39,522 nucleotides of DNA from CAZASK01 sp964487845 (GTDB lineage Bacteria > Chlamydiota > Chlamydiia > Chlamydiales > FEN-1388). Positions within the stretch are counted from its first letter, which is position 1; the number at the start of each line of letters is the position of its first letter. A program made the position numbers and the translations under genes. Location of the stretch: the NCBI GenBank assembly GCA_964487845.1, contig CAZASK010000015.1:1-39522 (forward strand), written 5' to 3'. Under the pieces are notes generated by a model. That model saw nothing but the letters and a program-made list of their open reading frames with translations. It made no database searches and was not told the DNA's origin. Positions 8,053 to 16,527 of the stretch are shown in pieces.

Positions 8053-8984
8053 TAGACCTCATGATGAAAAATATTTTTTGCCATCTCTTTCAACTCCTCT
8101 TGATAGAAGATCAGTAACCCTACAAAAACGATAATATAAGAAATATAAAAACTCACAGTAGCAATCTCACCAAAAACAAGCCACCCAAAAAGTGCTGTAA
8201 ACAAAGGAGTTGTTAATCCTGCAAAAGACATAAAAGTAGCGGAAAATTTTCTTAAGAGATACCCATATAAGTTGTAACACACGCAGTTTGAGATAACGAT
8301 TAAAAAGAGCGTGCATTCAATGACAATAGACAGGTTGCTCACTGGGATCGGATCCCAGCTTTCTGCACATAGGGAGTGGATGAGAGCAAAGCCTCCCCCA
8401 AGGAGCATGGTATAGCCATTGGCAACAAACGGTGAATATCCCTCATGATGTGCAAGCTTCTTTAACAAAATCCAGCCATATACTGATGAAATAGCCGCTA
8501 TAATTACAGCAAGCTCTGCCCAAGAAAATACCCAAATCGTCCCAGCCAAGTCTTCTTGTGTAGACTCGCTCACAAGAACAGGAATAAATCCAAGAAATCC
8601 TACCAATAAGCCAAGCCATTTTTTCTTTGTCAGGACTTCATTAAACAAGAGGTATGAAAAAAGCGCAGCTACAAAAGGAGAAAGGCTATAGATAAAACAG
8701 GTTTTAAATGAGGTTAAATATTGCAATCCCCAAAATTCAAATACATTTGTGAGATAGACGCCGAAGAGCGCAAGCAATACAATTCCCGAAAGCGTCCCCT
8801 TTTTATAAGAAAGCGCTTGCTTATCTTTAAAATATTGAAAAACAAGCATAGCTCCACCGGCTATAACCATCCGCGTTCCTACCAAAAAGAAAGGCTTCGC
8901 ATAGAGCAGTGCTTCTTTTGATACAGTAAATACACTTGCGAACAATGCATAGAGAGCTATTACAAAAAACATATCTTTGACCAC
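8052..8984 (-). CDS. EamA/DMT-family transporter
   Basis: This 310-residue inner-membrane protein has about ten hydrophobic helices in two similar halves, as expected for two EamA domains of the drug/metabolite transporter superfamily. Typical pieces are 'PFFLVGTRMVIAGGAMLVFQ' in the first half, and 'FAGLTTPLFTALFGWLVFGE' near the end of the second. The track start is GTG at 8984; an ATG five codons in (8970-8972) is an equally plausible start, and neither has a strong ribosome binding site. It appears to be the first gene of a unit with the TPR protein and rsmD. In chlamydiae some DMT proteins import host metabolites such as S-adenosylmethionine, but this substrate is unknown. Confidence 0.85.
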   Translation of the reverse strand: MVKDMFFVIALYALFASVFTVSKEALLYAKPFFLVGTRMVIAGGAMLVFQYFKDKQALSYKKGTLSGIVLLALFGVYLTNVFEFWGLQYLTSFKTCFIYSLSPFVAALFSYLLFNEVLTKKKWLGLLVGFLGFIPVLVSESTQEDLAGTIWVFSWAELAVIIAAISSVYGWILLKKLAHHEGYSPFVANGYTMLLGGGFALIHSLCAESWDPIPVSNLSIVIECTLFLIVISNCVCYNLYGYLLRKFSATFMSFAGLTTPLFTALFGWLVFGEIATVSFYISYIIVFVGLLIFYQEELKEMAKNIFHHEV

Positions 8985-9168
8985 TAATTATACGCATCGT
9001 ACACAAAAAAATACGAGCGACTAAGATGGTACTAAAAAATTCAATTCTCATACATAGAATTGTACCTCCCAAGAACCTCTTCATTTCATAATTGATTGCT
9101 TCACTTAAATTTGGCATGATGCTTTCCGATACTGCAATACAACTCTTATTCACTGTTTATGGAATCAT

Positions 9169-9867
9169 ATGCATAAGTTAAAAATACTCTTAATAGAAGA
9201 TGAAGAAGACATCGCAGCACTCATCAAGCTACAATCCGAAATGGCTGGATACAAAGTAGCAATTGCAACTGATGGACTCAATGGCTATGACGCTATTGAG
9301 CGGGAAAAACCCGACGTCATCGTATTAGACATCATGCTCCCTGGACAAAATGGTCTTGATGTATGCCGCAAGATAAAGATGAATTCTGCGATGAAACATA
9401 TCCCCATCATTATGATATCTGCAAAAAGTGAAGAAACAGACGTGGTCTTAGGGCTCGAACTCGGCGCTGATGATTATGTCATGAAGCCTTTTTCCCCTCG
9501 AGTACTACTCTCTCGCATCAAAGCTGTTCTGAGAAGACACAGCGAACATCAAAAACCAAAGCAGATGATCCAGTTTGGTGAATTTTCTTTAGACATTGAT
9601 CAATATATTGCCAAAAAAAGAGACAAGTCGATTCCACTGACATTATCAGAATTTAACATCTTGCGTAGGATGGCTTCAAACCCAGGAAAGGTACTCACAC
9701 GCAATCAGCTTTTGGATGACTTGTCAAATGATGATGCCTTTGTAGTTGATAGAAACATCGATGTCCATGTGGCAGCACTCAGAAAAAAATTAGGCCCTCA
9801 CTTTGATTATATAGAAACAGTACGAGGTGTTGGATATCGCTTTAAAAGCGATGATTTTTCTTCATAA
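9169..9867 (+). CDS. OmpR/PhoB-type response regulator (orphan)
   Basis: The receiver domain (about 1-125) has all classical residues: acidic pair E10/D11, phospho-acceptor D54 in VLDIMLPG, S84 in MISAKS, and K106 in DDYVMKPF. A winged-helix DNA-binding domain fills residues 130-232, ending in RNIDVHVAALRKKLG and YIETVRGVGYRF. It should therefore be a phosphorylation-dependent transcription factor. This differs from ChxR of Chlamydia trachomatis, an OmpR-type protein known for an atypical receiver. No histidine kinase gene is adjacent, so the partner is elsewhere. The gene is convergent with the NFACT gene, with the two ends overlapping by six bases. Confidence 0.93.
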   Translation: MHKLKILLIEDEEDIAALIKLQSEMAGYKVAIATDGLNGYDAIEREKPDVIVLDIMLPGQNGLDVCRKIKMNSAMKHIPIIMISAKSEETDVVLGLELGADDYVMKPFSPRVLLSRIKAVLRRHSEHQKPKQMIQFGEFSLDIDQYIAKKRDKSIPLTLSEFNILRRMASNPGKVLTRNQLLDDLSNDDAFVVDRNIDVHVAALRKKLGPHFDYIETVRGVGYRFKSDDFSS

Positions 9868-10740
9868 CTTCGATTTTGAGCCACCTTTCAGGCACGCAAT
9901 ACGATGAGGATCACATTGCAGAGTCTCTATAGATCCTCCCGCCACTACGACTTGCCCTTTTGGAGCGCCTTTGCGCTTGCTCACCTGATTGCGCTTCGCG
10001 TAAAGAACCTCATGACTTCCCTGCATATCACCTCTTCTTTTGCTGAAATATAAAGCTAAATGCATCGCATCAAGAAGCGTTTCTCTATCAATAAATTGCT
10101 CTTTTTTCCGAATAATAACATGTGATCCAGGGCAACCATGCGCATGTAGCCATATATCTTCTCCAGATGCCTTTTGAAAAGTAAGGATGTCATTGCCGAT
10201 AGCATTTTTTCCTACTAAAATGTGATGTCCTGATGCCGAGTAAAATGAATGAAAAATGGCTGCAACAGAAGATAGCTCTTTTTCTTTTTTAGCAGGATGG
10301 AGGAGTTGATAGCGATCTTTGATTTCACTTAGCAACTCCACACTCTGAGCCTCCTCTGCCTGCCTCAGCACGGCCTCCCAATTCTCTATATCGCCCATCA
10401 TTTCTTCAAGGACGCGAGGCAAGATGTGCACTCGTTTCCCCAACTTTCTCGCATAGGCAAAGCAAGCTGCGATATTTTGAGCAGGAGTTTTTGCCTCATC
10501 AAGCACGATGACTCTCATGAGGCCGTCATGATACAGATCCTCAACCTCAACTTCTTTCATCCCTATATGAAGACGGTGATAGGCACATTTCAGAAGATTC
10601 CCTTGATTTTCCCAATCTTGTTGCTGCGTGCACTCTTGTAATTCTTGTTGTTTAATAAGAAGACTTCTTCTGAGTCGCTTTAATCTTTTTGATATTGCTT
10701 TCTTGATTCGTTGTTTTTCTTTGTCTAGACTAAGATTCAT
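9862..10740 (-). CDS. Short NFACT-R (DUF814) family protein, RqcH-related
   Basis: The C-terminal half carries the NFACT-R RNA-binding domain: GHHILVGKNAIGND (171-184), DIWLHAHGCPGSHVII (195-210) and the closing KRKGAPKGQVVV. Residues 1-45 are a basic coiled coil. Full RqcH/Tae2 proteins have about 550-1000 residues and recruit tRNA-Ala to stalled large ribosomal subunits for C-terminal tailing. At 292 residues this one lacks the N-terminal NFACT-N domain that bears the essential Asp-Arg pair of RqcH. It may therefore bind RNA or ribosomes without tailing activity. Its start lies 11 bases inside the end of the upstream 236-residue gene, indicating coupling. Confidence 0.85.
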   Translation of the reverse strand: MNLSLDKEKQRIKKAISKRLKRLRRSLLIKQQELQECTQQQDWENQGNLLKCAYHRLHIGMKEVEVEDLYHDGLMRVIVLDEAKTPAQNIAACFAYARKLGKRVHILPRVLEEMMGDIENWEAVLRQAEEAQSVELLSEIKDRYQLLHPAKKEKELSSVAAIFHSFYSASGHHILVGKNAIGNDILTFQKASGEDIWLHAHGCPGSHVIIRKKEQFIDRETLLDAMHLALYFSKRRGDMQGSHEVLYAKRNQVSKRKGAPKGQVVVAGGSIETLQCDPHRIACLKGGSKSKL

Positions 10741-11440
10741 TATATATGGCAGCTGTTTCTAATCGTTTTAATGGAGCCAATTCTGTTGCGAAATAGGCCC
10801 AGGATAACCCAAGAGCAATATCTTGTCCACCTCTTCGTATGCGCACAATATTTGATTTTTCTGTATAGGCATTGGGCTGTATCTCCAGTTCAATCGACAA
10901 TAAAATTCGAAGCGGCCATATACCAGATTCATATTTCGAGATAATAAGCATGAGAGAGCCATTACTGTGCTCTTTTAATGACAGACTCACATGCTGCAGG
11001 CGATCTAATGAAAACCTTAAGCACTTTACCAAGTAGGCAATCCAGAGCTCAGGGGAGGTTTCTTGAAAATGGAGTAGCATTTGAGACTGCTTTGCAATAT
11101 CTGACACTGAAACATGATTCAATATCTGTTCTAACTTCATATTCCAATAGAGTTCTTGCGCTTGATACCCTTCTCTTGCCTGGGAAAAAAGCTGTCTCGA
11201 GTGTTCTACTTCATGTGGGACATGAAATAAATCTGAAGTCGCTATCCAATGGAAAAAGAGAGCGCTCACGCAACTAATAAATAAAAAAAAAGTCTTCCAT
11301 TGAAAAAAAGGAAAATGAAATAGGTGAAAACCACTCTTTTTCTCAAATAGAAGGTCATCACGCGTAGTTTCATCGAGGTCTGCTGGGTCAGCCGCTATGC
11401 CATTCCATACTAAGTGCTCTTCAGAATCGTTATATTGCAT
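10730..11440 (-). CDS. Single-pass membrane protein of unknown function
   Basis: I do not recognise this 236-residue protein. It has an acidic N-terminal 33 residues, one membrane helix (about 50-70, TFFLFISCVSALFFHWIA) and a soluble C-terminal domain of about 165 residues. The C-terminal part alternates hydrophobic strands (LSLKEHSNGSLMLIISKYESG; LLSIELEIQ) with helices. The layout would place the C-terminal domain in the periplasm with the acidic tail inside. It overlaps the NFACT gene by 11 bases and follows murI after a 126-base gap holding a stem-loop. It could be the last part of the envelope operon or start a separate two-gene unit. Confidence 0.65.
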   Translation of the reverse strand: MQYNDSEEHLVWNGIAADPADLDETTRDDLLFEKKSGFHLFHFPFFQWKTFFLFISCVSALFFHWIATSDLFHVPHEVEHSRQLFSQAREGYQAQELYWNMKLEQILNHVSVSDIAKQSQMLLHFQETSPELWIAYLVKCLRFSLDRLQHVSLSLKEHSNGSLMLIISKYESGIWPLRILLSIELEIQPNAYTEKSNIVRIRRGGQDIALGLSWAYFATELAPLKRLETAAIYNES

Positions 11441-11505
11441 ATCCCATCACATCAACAAATAGCGTGATAGTACAGTTTGGCTCAAATAATGCAACAAATA
11501 GTTTT

Positions 11506-11566
11506 AACCTACATTCCGCGGGTCGGCTCTGTTTAACTCACATACTGTAATCGCGGAATATGGGTT
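11506..11566 (-). repeat. Stem-loop repeat element directly after murI
   Basis: Positions 11506-11520 and 11552-11566 form an imperfect inverted repeat (13 of 15 identical as DNA; 14 of 15 pairs as RNA if a G-U pair is allowed) around a 31-base loop. Read on the murI strand it begins two bases after the murI stop codon. The part 11532-11564 (CCCATATTCC, 11 bases, ATGTGAGTTAAA) recurs in the same orientation right after the stop of the 1146-aa gene at 38169-38199. It may act as a transcript end or stability element, or it may be a small mobile repeat. Confidence 0.55.
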
Positions 11567-12379
11567 TTAAGAAGCGGTTGACACCTCATCTTGTACGACT
11601 GCTATACAAGGAAGATCCTGAAGAGTATCGCCGAAAAAATCACGTGCTGTAGTCAAAAATCGACTAGGATCATCGGATACAAAAAATTGAAATCGCTGGC
11701 TCACCGTTTGCTCGGACTTGTGATCTTCGCTGATATTTTTTACTAGCGAGGCACACGCACATGCCGGGTCTATAATAGCTACTTCATCCCCCATCTCCTG
11801 ACGAATATATTCAAAAAGCAGAGGGTAGTGCGTGCAGCCAAGTAAGAGCGTGTCCACACGCTGCTGCTTTAAGGGAGCTAAATATTCTTTTACAATTTCT
11901 TGAATCACTGCGCGTGTCTTATATTTCTCTTCTACCAGAGGTACAAACAGAGGACACGCTTGTGTGTATACACAGATGTCATCTTTCAGCTGCTGTAATG
12001 CGCGTTGATAGACAAACGAATGAATCGTAGATCGCGTACCAATCACTCCAATACGACCATTCCGAGTACGAGCGCTTGCTTCCATAGCTGCCGGCTCTAC
12101 GACCCCAATAACCGGCACAGAGCACTGCTTTTGTAGCTCATCTAAGGCAAGCGCCGTGGCTGTATTACACGCTACCACGAGATAGTCGATTCCCTGACTG
12201 ATAAGAAATGCACTGTTTTCTAGAGAATATCGTACAACCGTCTCTTGACTCTTGTTTCCATAGGGACAACGTGCTGTATCCCCGAAATAAACAAAAGTAT
12301 GCCATGGCGCTCTTTGATACATTTCTTTCAAGACGGTGAGCCCGCCGACGCCTGAATCAAATACTCCTATGCGAGCCAT
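11567..12379 (-). CDS. murI: Glutamate racemase
   Basis: MurI converts L- to D-glutamate for peptidoglycan precursors. The 270-residue protein shows the full signature: FDSGVGGLTVLKE near the start, YFGDTARCPYG, the catalytic Cys71 in VACNTATA and the second catalytic Cys182 in LLGCTHYPLL. GGGAG precedes the ATG by about six bases. It follows the LysM gene after 26 bases, at the end of the Tol-Pal operon, so D-Glu supply is genetically linked to peptidoglycan-binding proteins. Chlamydiaceae are reported to lack MurI and to use DapF for this step; a dedicated racemase fits an environmental chlamydia that retains a fuller peptidoglycan pathway. Confidence 0.96.
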   Translation of the reverse strand: MARIGVFDSGVGGLTVLKEMYQRAPWHTFVYFGDTARCPYGNKSQETVVRYSLENSAFLISQGIDYLVVACNTATALALDELQKQCSVPVIGVVEPAAMEASARTRNGRIGVIGTRSTIHSFVYQRALQQLKDDICVYTQACPLFVPLVEEKYKTRAVIQEIVKEYLAPLKQQRVDTLLLGCTHYPLLFEYIRQEMGDEVAIIDPACACASLVKNISEDHKSEQTVSQRFQFFVSDDPSRFLTTARDFFGDTLQDLPCIAVVQDEVSTAS

Positions 12380-12405
12380 ATGTTTCTCCCGCGATTGTGC
12401 TACCT

Positions 12406-13020
12406 CTACTGCGGCAACCGCAGCTCTTGTCCTGGATGAATCGTTGTGTTTTTAAGGTCGTTTATTTCTTTGAGCGCTTGAACTGTCGTTGCATTTTCCT
12501 TGGCGATTTTCTCCAAAGAATCTCCTGCTTTCACACGATATCGATCTTTGTTCGAAGCAGAAGAAGGCGAGACAGCAGGCTGTATAATTTTAGCCAATGC
12601 TCGCACTGCGGCGTGAAGCTCCTGAATTTGTTTTGATTGTGCTGCCAAAACTTCATTTTGAGAAGACAGCGACTGCTGTAATTTCGATACAGTTGTAGCA
12701 GTATCATTAATAGAGCTTTTGAGCGTTTTACAATCCTCGATCACTTTGGCAAGCACTTTTTCTTGCCTGGCAACACGAGGCTCTGCAGAGCTTTCCCGAG
12801 CAGCTTGCACAAGAGCTTGCACTTCTTGATGCATCGTCTCGATTGCCGCTGCCTGATTTTCAAGACTTTGTTTTATCATGGTAATTTCTGCATCATGTGT
12901 AGCAACTACATGCCCAAGGCGCCTTACAGAGGGGAAAACGTCACCTTCCCCTCCACTGAGTGGCGCTACAAATCCAAAGATCACACTGATCGTAAAAACC
13001 ACGTGATAAAACGTATTCAT
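12406..13020 (-). CDS. Exported coiled-coil protein with C-terminal LysM domain
   Basis: The 204-residue protein starts with a signal peptide (about 1-23, MNTFYHVVFTISVIFGFVAPLSG). A helical coiled-coil region of about 110 residues rich in Gln, Glu and Ala follows. A single LysM domain closes the protein (about 159-203: YRVKAGDSLEKIAKENATTVQAL ... HPGQELRLPQ). LysM binds N-acetylglucosamine in peptidoglycan. Its ATG overlaps the pal stop by one base (TAATG). C. trachomatis has a LysM gene at the same place (CT601, from memory). It probably tethers or spaces the outer membrane and the wall in the periplasm together with Pal; no catalytic domain is present. Confidence 0.85.
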   Translation of the reverse strand: MNTFYHVVFTISVIFGFVAPLSGGEGDVFPSVRRLGHVVATHDAEITMIKQSLENQAAAIETMHQEVQALVQAARESSAEPRVARQEKVLAKVIEDCKTLKSSINDTATTVSKLQQSLSSQNEVLAAQSKQIQELHAAVRALAKIIQPAVSPSSASNKDRYRVKAGDSLEKIAKENATTVQALKEINDLKNTTIHPGQELRLPQ

Positions 13021-13718
13021 TATTTGACAAAAATCTTAAATTGACATCTTCTATTTTTGGTATGAATCTCCTCTGTCTCGCCCTCTGCTAAAAGACGATC
13101 CTTCCCATAAGAGACAGTGAAAACATGATCCGGATCAACGCCATCTTTGACAAGTACATTTCTCGCAGCATTGCTTCTGTTAGCGCCAAGGGCATAATTG
13201 TAGGCTGCAGGCCCGCGTTTATCGCAGTGTCCTTCAATAAAAATATAGACATTCGGCCGAGTGTGCATGTAGTTTGCAATTTTTTGCAGCGTATCGAGAT
13301 CAACATCGCTTTTGACAAGGCTTGAGTTATAGTCAAAATGGATATTTTTAAAAATAGAGGCAGTTCGAGGATCTTGTGAAGGATCTTGAAATCCATCAAT
13401 TCCTGGGATAGAACTCCCCCGTTCTCCTGGACTCTCTTTCGATTGTGGAATCTTATCAGATACCATTAATGGCTGCCCTGACTCGTCTTCTAAGGCTATG
13501 AAATCATCATTGCCAGCTTTTGGTCTTGAAGCTACGCCATCAAATTCTTCTCCCGACCTCACCTGTCTTGACTCTCCATGCTTTCCTCCAAGAGTGCTGA
13601 CACCACGACCCATATGACGTGCTGCCGACTTACTATCTCTCCAGACATCATTAGGCGTACGATTACAGCCTGTCATGACTAAAAATAGGAAAATACAAGG
13701 GGTCAAATACCAATACAT
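13020..13718 (-). CDS. pal: Peptidoglycan-associated lipoprotein
   Basis: I place the start at ATG 13716-13718, not at the upstream TTG (13790), because GATGAGG lies at correct spacing and the protein then opens with a lipoprotein signal (MYWYLTPCIFLFLVMTGC). Cys18 would be the lipidated residue. The last 110 residues are an OmpA-C/Pal domain: FDYNSSLVKSD, then IEGHCDKRGPAAYNYALGANRS with the diaminopimelate-binding Asp and Arg, then VSYGKDRL and KNRRCQFKI. A low-complexity, charged linker separates the two parts. Pal is the outer-membrane end of the Tol-Pal system and binds peptidoglycan and TolB. The 105-base gap to tolB holds no strong terminator. Confidence 0.93.
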   Translation of the reverse strand: MYWYLTPCIFLFLVMTGCNRTPNDVWRDSKSAARHMGRGVSTLGGKHGESRQVRSGEEFDGVASRPKAGNDDFIALEDESGQPLMVSDKIPQSKESPGERGSSIPGIDGFQDPSQDPRTASIFKNIHFDYNSSLVKSDVDLDTLQKIANYMHTRPNVYIFIEGHCDKRGPAAYNYALGANRSNAARNVLVKDGVDPDHVFTVSYGKDRLLAEGETEEIHTKNRRCQFKIFVK

Positions 13719-13823
13719 AATTGCCTCATCCAAATTTATATACCCATACATATATGCATGAGTTTTTGATACGAATCCGTATAATACCAAACGCCGGAAA
13801 TAAAGCCATAAGCTGAAAAAAAA

Positions 13824-15215
13824 TTATTTCCAAACAGGAAATCGTTTTTCCCCAGGTCCTAACGAAATTTTTACTGACTGCGGTTGATTCAAATTCACAA
13901 TGTACAGCTCTGATCCCTTTTTATCCTGTAGGTTGAATGCAAGATGTAAGCTATCTGGTGCCCACGAAGGATTTTCTTTATCTCCCGGCCCATCTGTAAG
14001 CTGCCTTTCTTCCTCTGTTTCTACATCGTATATCCAAATTTGTCTAGGACCTGAGCTTCGTGCACTATAGGCAATTTTTTTTCCATCTGGAGACCATGAA
14101 GGAGCTGAATTTTCTCTACATTTTTTGGAAATAAAGCGAGGCTTAATCTGTTGCAAGGGGACATGCTCTTTCGGTATGTCCATCATATATATTTTCGGAA
14201 TCCCATCTCTGCCGGAGACAAAAGCTATCCGCGTGCCATCAGGGGAAAATGTAGGTGATGCTTGCGCTCCAGCTTTTGCGGTGAATATCTGCCTCGGCTT
14301 GCCAATAGCTCCTGTCTCTGGATGAAATGGTTGTATAAATAAGTCAGCGCTTCCCATGGCGTCACAAGAAAATGCAACGAGATGGCGCTGAGGCGATATC
14401 GCTGGGGTCATCTGATTGCCTCTCAGAGGAGTCAATCGCTTGCTCTTCCCATCTTTTTTAGAAACAAAAAAAATCTTCGACTGGCCTAGTTTATATGATA
14501 CATAGCAAAATCCAGGACTCTCTTGAGCTGTATGCGCGGCCTGATAAACAGGAGTGACGACATGTGCTCCATCATGGGTTAGCTGTTTTTCTTGCGCACC
14601 ATCATAATCACATTCAAAGAGATCTGATTTCCAGAGCATTTTCCCCGATGAATCTTTTACCTGATGCCTTTTTGTATAGATGAGCTTTGATGTTGCTATT
14701 CCTTTTGTGTGAAATAACAAATCTACAATAGTATCTGAGAGCCTATGAATCACAACTCGGTCTTTATCTAGCACGCCAGTTATCGTCATTCCATCTATCT
14801 GCTTGATGGACTGACTGTTTGCAGAAATCACTCTGCATGACAGCTCTGATCCTTTTATGCGCAGTTGTATGAGATACATGACGCCGCTTTCTTTTACGGC
14901 TGCAAAATGAATTTCTTTAGAAAAGAGATCTCTTTCTTCAAATGCTGCCAACTTCCCCTTGACAGGAGCTATTTTTGTCAGCCCATTGTGCCCACAGTCA
15001 AACGATAAAATAGCGTGGAGCTGCTCAGCGTATAAAGAAGATATTGTCGTATTTTCTCTTTGCACCTGCCCCACATAAATAGGAATAAGATGAGAGTCTG
15101 TAGCGAGACGAACAATGATCTCTTGTTCTGCGGCCATCATAGCAACTGGCATACTCATACACACGGCTAAAAGCCACATCAAAAGCGAAGTCATATAATT
15201 ATTCATTTTTTTCAA
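13824..15215 (-). CDS. tolB: Tol-Pal system beta-propeller protein TolB
   Basis: TolB is the periplasmic propeller that binds Pal and is acted on by TolA. The 463-residue protein has a signal peptide (about 1-29, ending MAAEQE). It then has an N-terminal alpha/beta domain, and a C-terminal run of PD40-type blades: FSPDGTRIAFVSGRDG, WSPDGKKIAYSARSSG, WAPDSLHLAFNLQDKKG. Its ATG overlaps the stop of the TolA-like gene by four bases. Position and length match tolB of Chlamydia (CT599, from memory). Confidence 0.93.
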   Translation of the reverse strand: MKKMNNYMTSLLMWLLAVCMSMPVAMMAAEQEIIVRLATDSHLIPIYVGQVQRENTTISSLYAEQLHAILSFDCGHNGLTKIAPVKGKLAAFEERDLFSKEIHFAAVKESGVMYLIQLRIKGSELSCRVISANSQSIKQIDGMTITGVLDKDRVVIHRLSDTIVDLLFHTKGIATSKLIYTKRHQVKDSSGKMLWKSDLFECDYDGAQEKQLTHDGAHVVTPVYQAAHTAQESPGFCYVSYKLGQSKIFFVSKKDGKSKRLTPLRGNQMTPAISPQRHLVAFSCDAMGSADLFIQPFHPETGAIGKPRQIFTAKAGAQASPTFSPDGTRIAFVSGRDGIPKIYMMDIPKEHVPLQQIKPRFISKKCRENSAPSWSPDGKKIAYSARSSGPRQIWIYDVETEEERQLTDGPGDKENPSWAPDSLHLAFNLQDKKGSELYIVNLNQPQSVKISLGPGEKRFPVWK

Positions 15216-16096
15216 TACCTCATTTCATTCTTTAGATGAATGATAAATAGATGCTCTGTCTGCTCCCCAAAACTATTCCCAAACGAGGGGAAGAGAAGAG
15301 AGGGTACGCTTTTTTCTACATATTGCCGATTTTTCTGACTCTTTGCCTCTTTCACGTCCAGGTGTATTACTTTGCCTTTCGATGAAAGAGTAAGCCAGAT
15401 CTTCACGCCCCCATATTCTGGCAACTTGAGCGCTATTTGTAAACGAGTGACTAACTCATCATAATAGGTCCTCTCATGAACATTTTGAAAGGTATTTTCA
15501 TCAGATACCACTATCAACCCTTCCGTCTGTAGAGAATGAATTTTTGAAACTTGCAATTCTTTGTCTACAGACGGAGCAGAAACGTTTTTTGCCGCAAGCG
15601 CTGATGAGTCAAGCGCTAAAAGAGCCTCTTTCATAAGCGACTGCTTGCGTATAGCCTCTTTTTTTACTCTCTCGCTTTCTTCTTTTGAAGGGGAAGCACT
15701 TTGCTGTTTTTTCGATGTTTGAATCTTAGGCTGAGATACGGGTTTAGGTTTAGGTTTCAATTTTGCTGCTGGTTTTGCTGCTTGCTTTTTTGGCACCACC
15801 TTTTTAGGCACTGGTTTTTTAGCGGGTGGTGCTGGCTGAGGCTCGATTTTTTGCTCTACTTTTTCTTCTGTAGCTGCAACTATGACCTCTACAGCCTGCT
15901 CTGAAGCTGGCGGCTTCTCCTGGATAGCGACAGGCTCAATTTCTGGTTTTGACACTGTACACTCTTCTATAAAACGCACAGTACGCACACATATCTTTTC
16001 TTTTTTTTCTTGTTTTTGTGTAGAAAACGACAGCGCCACCATGATGGCCAAACAATGTAAAACAGACGTTATAAAAGCAGTCGTTTTTATATTCAT
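15212..16096 (-). CDS. TolA/TonB-like energy-coupling protein
   Basis: The 294-residue protein has one N-terminal membrane helix (about 5-25). A Pro/Lys-rich periplasmic linker follows (about 85-135, PAPPAKKPVPKKVVPKK and PKPKPV), then a helical stretch. The C-terminal domain of about 80 residues (YYDELVTRLQIALKLPEYGG...VKIWLTLSSKGKVIHLDV) resembles TonB/TolA C-terminal domains. It overlaps both exbD and tolB by four bases, exactly where tolA sits in a classical tol operon. Sequence similarity to Escherichia coli TolA is low, so the call rests on architecture and position. It should transmit proton-motive force from ExbB/ExbD to TolB-Pal. Chlamydia has an equivalent gene (CT598). Confidence 0.8.
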   Translation of the reverse strand: MNIKTTAFITSVLHCLAIMVALSFSTQKQEKKEKICVRTVRFIEECTVSKPEIEPVAIQEKPPASEQAVEVIVAATEEKVEQKIEPQPAPPAKKPVPKKVVPKKQAAKPAAKLKPKPKPVSQPKIQTSKKQQSASPSKEESERVKKEAIRKQSLMKEALLALDSSALAAKNVSAPSVDKELQVSKIHSLQTEGLIVVSDENTFQNVHERTYYDELVTRLQIALKLPEYGGVKIWLTLSSKGKVIHLDVKEAKSQKNRQYVEKSVPSLLFPSFGNSFGEQTEHLFIIHLKNEMRY

Positions 16097-16518
16097 GATG
16101 GAAGTAACACAATATCTACTTCTTTATATCCTAATGCTTCGAGGCTGTTTTTCACATCCTGGTAAGTTCCAAAAAATGCTCTTTTATCATGAAACAGCTG
16201 TGGACGATCGCCAGGGTATAGCTTTTGCAACTCTTGCAGCTGAATACGTAGCTCTTGCACATCAACTTTCCTCGTATTCAGCATAATTTGGTTGTCTTTA
16301 GTCACCTGAATCTGGATTTTTCCTGCATCTTCAAAGCGCACTGGTATATGGGTGTCTAAACGATTTCCATGCGCGAGCTCAATGCGATCGATTTCTATCA
16401 GTGGCGCTACCACAATAAAGGCAATCAACAATACAAAGACCACGTCAATAAGCGGCGTCATATTAATTAACGGCTCTGAAGGAGGCTCTGATACAGGTCT
16501 AAACTTTTGTCTTGCCAT
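16093..16518 (-). CDS. exbD: Biopolymer transport protein ExbD/TolR
   Basis: This 141-residue protein has a short cytoplasmic N-terminus, one membrane helix containing the conserved MTPLIDVVFVLLIAFIVVAP (from M20) and a periplasmic domain. D25 in this helix is the proton-path aspartate of the ExbD/TolR family. It lies 9 bases after exbB and overlaps the TolA-like gene by four bases. Chlamydiae have a single ExbB/ExbD pair, so I interpret it as the TolR role. Confidence 0.95.
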   Translation of the reverse strand: MARQKFRPVSEPPSEPLINMTPLIDVVFVLLIAFIVVAPLIEIDRIELAHGNRLDTHIPVRFEDAGKIQIQVTKDNQIMLNTRKVDVQELRIQLQELQKLYPGDRPQLFHDKRAFFGTYQDVKNSLEALGYKEVDIVLLPS

Positions 16519-16527
16519 CTTGTTGTT

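Noticed and set aside
13719..13790. 24-codon N-terminal extension of Pal from a TTG
   Set aside because: It would bury the lipoprotein signal peptide inside the protein; ATG 13718 has a good ribosome binding site.
15882..16286. Plus-strand frame of 134 codons across the TolA-like/exbD junction
   Set aside because: It is antisense to two tightly overlapping conserved genes and has no recognisable protein.
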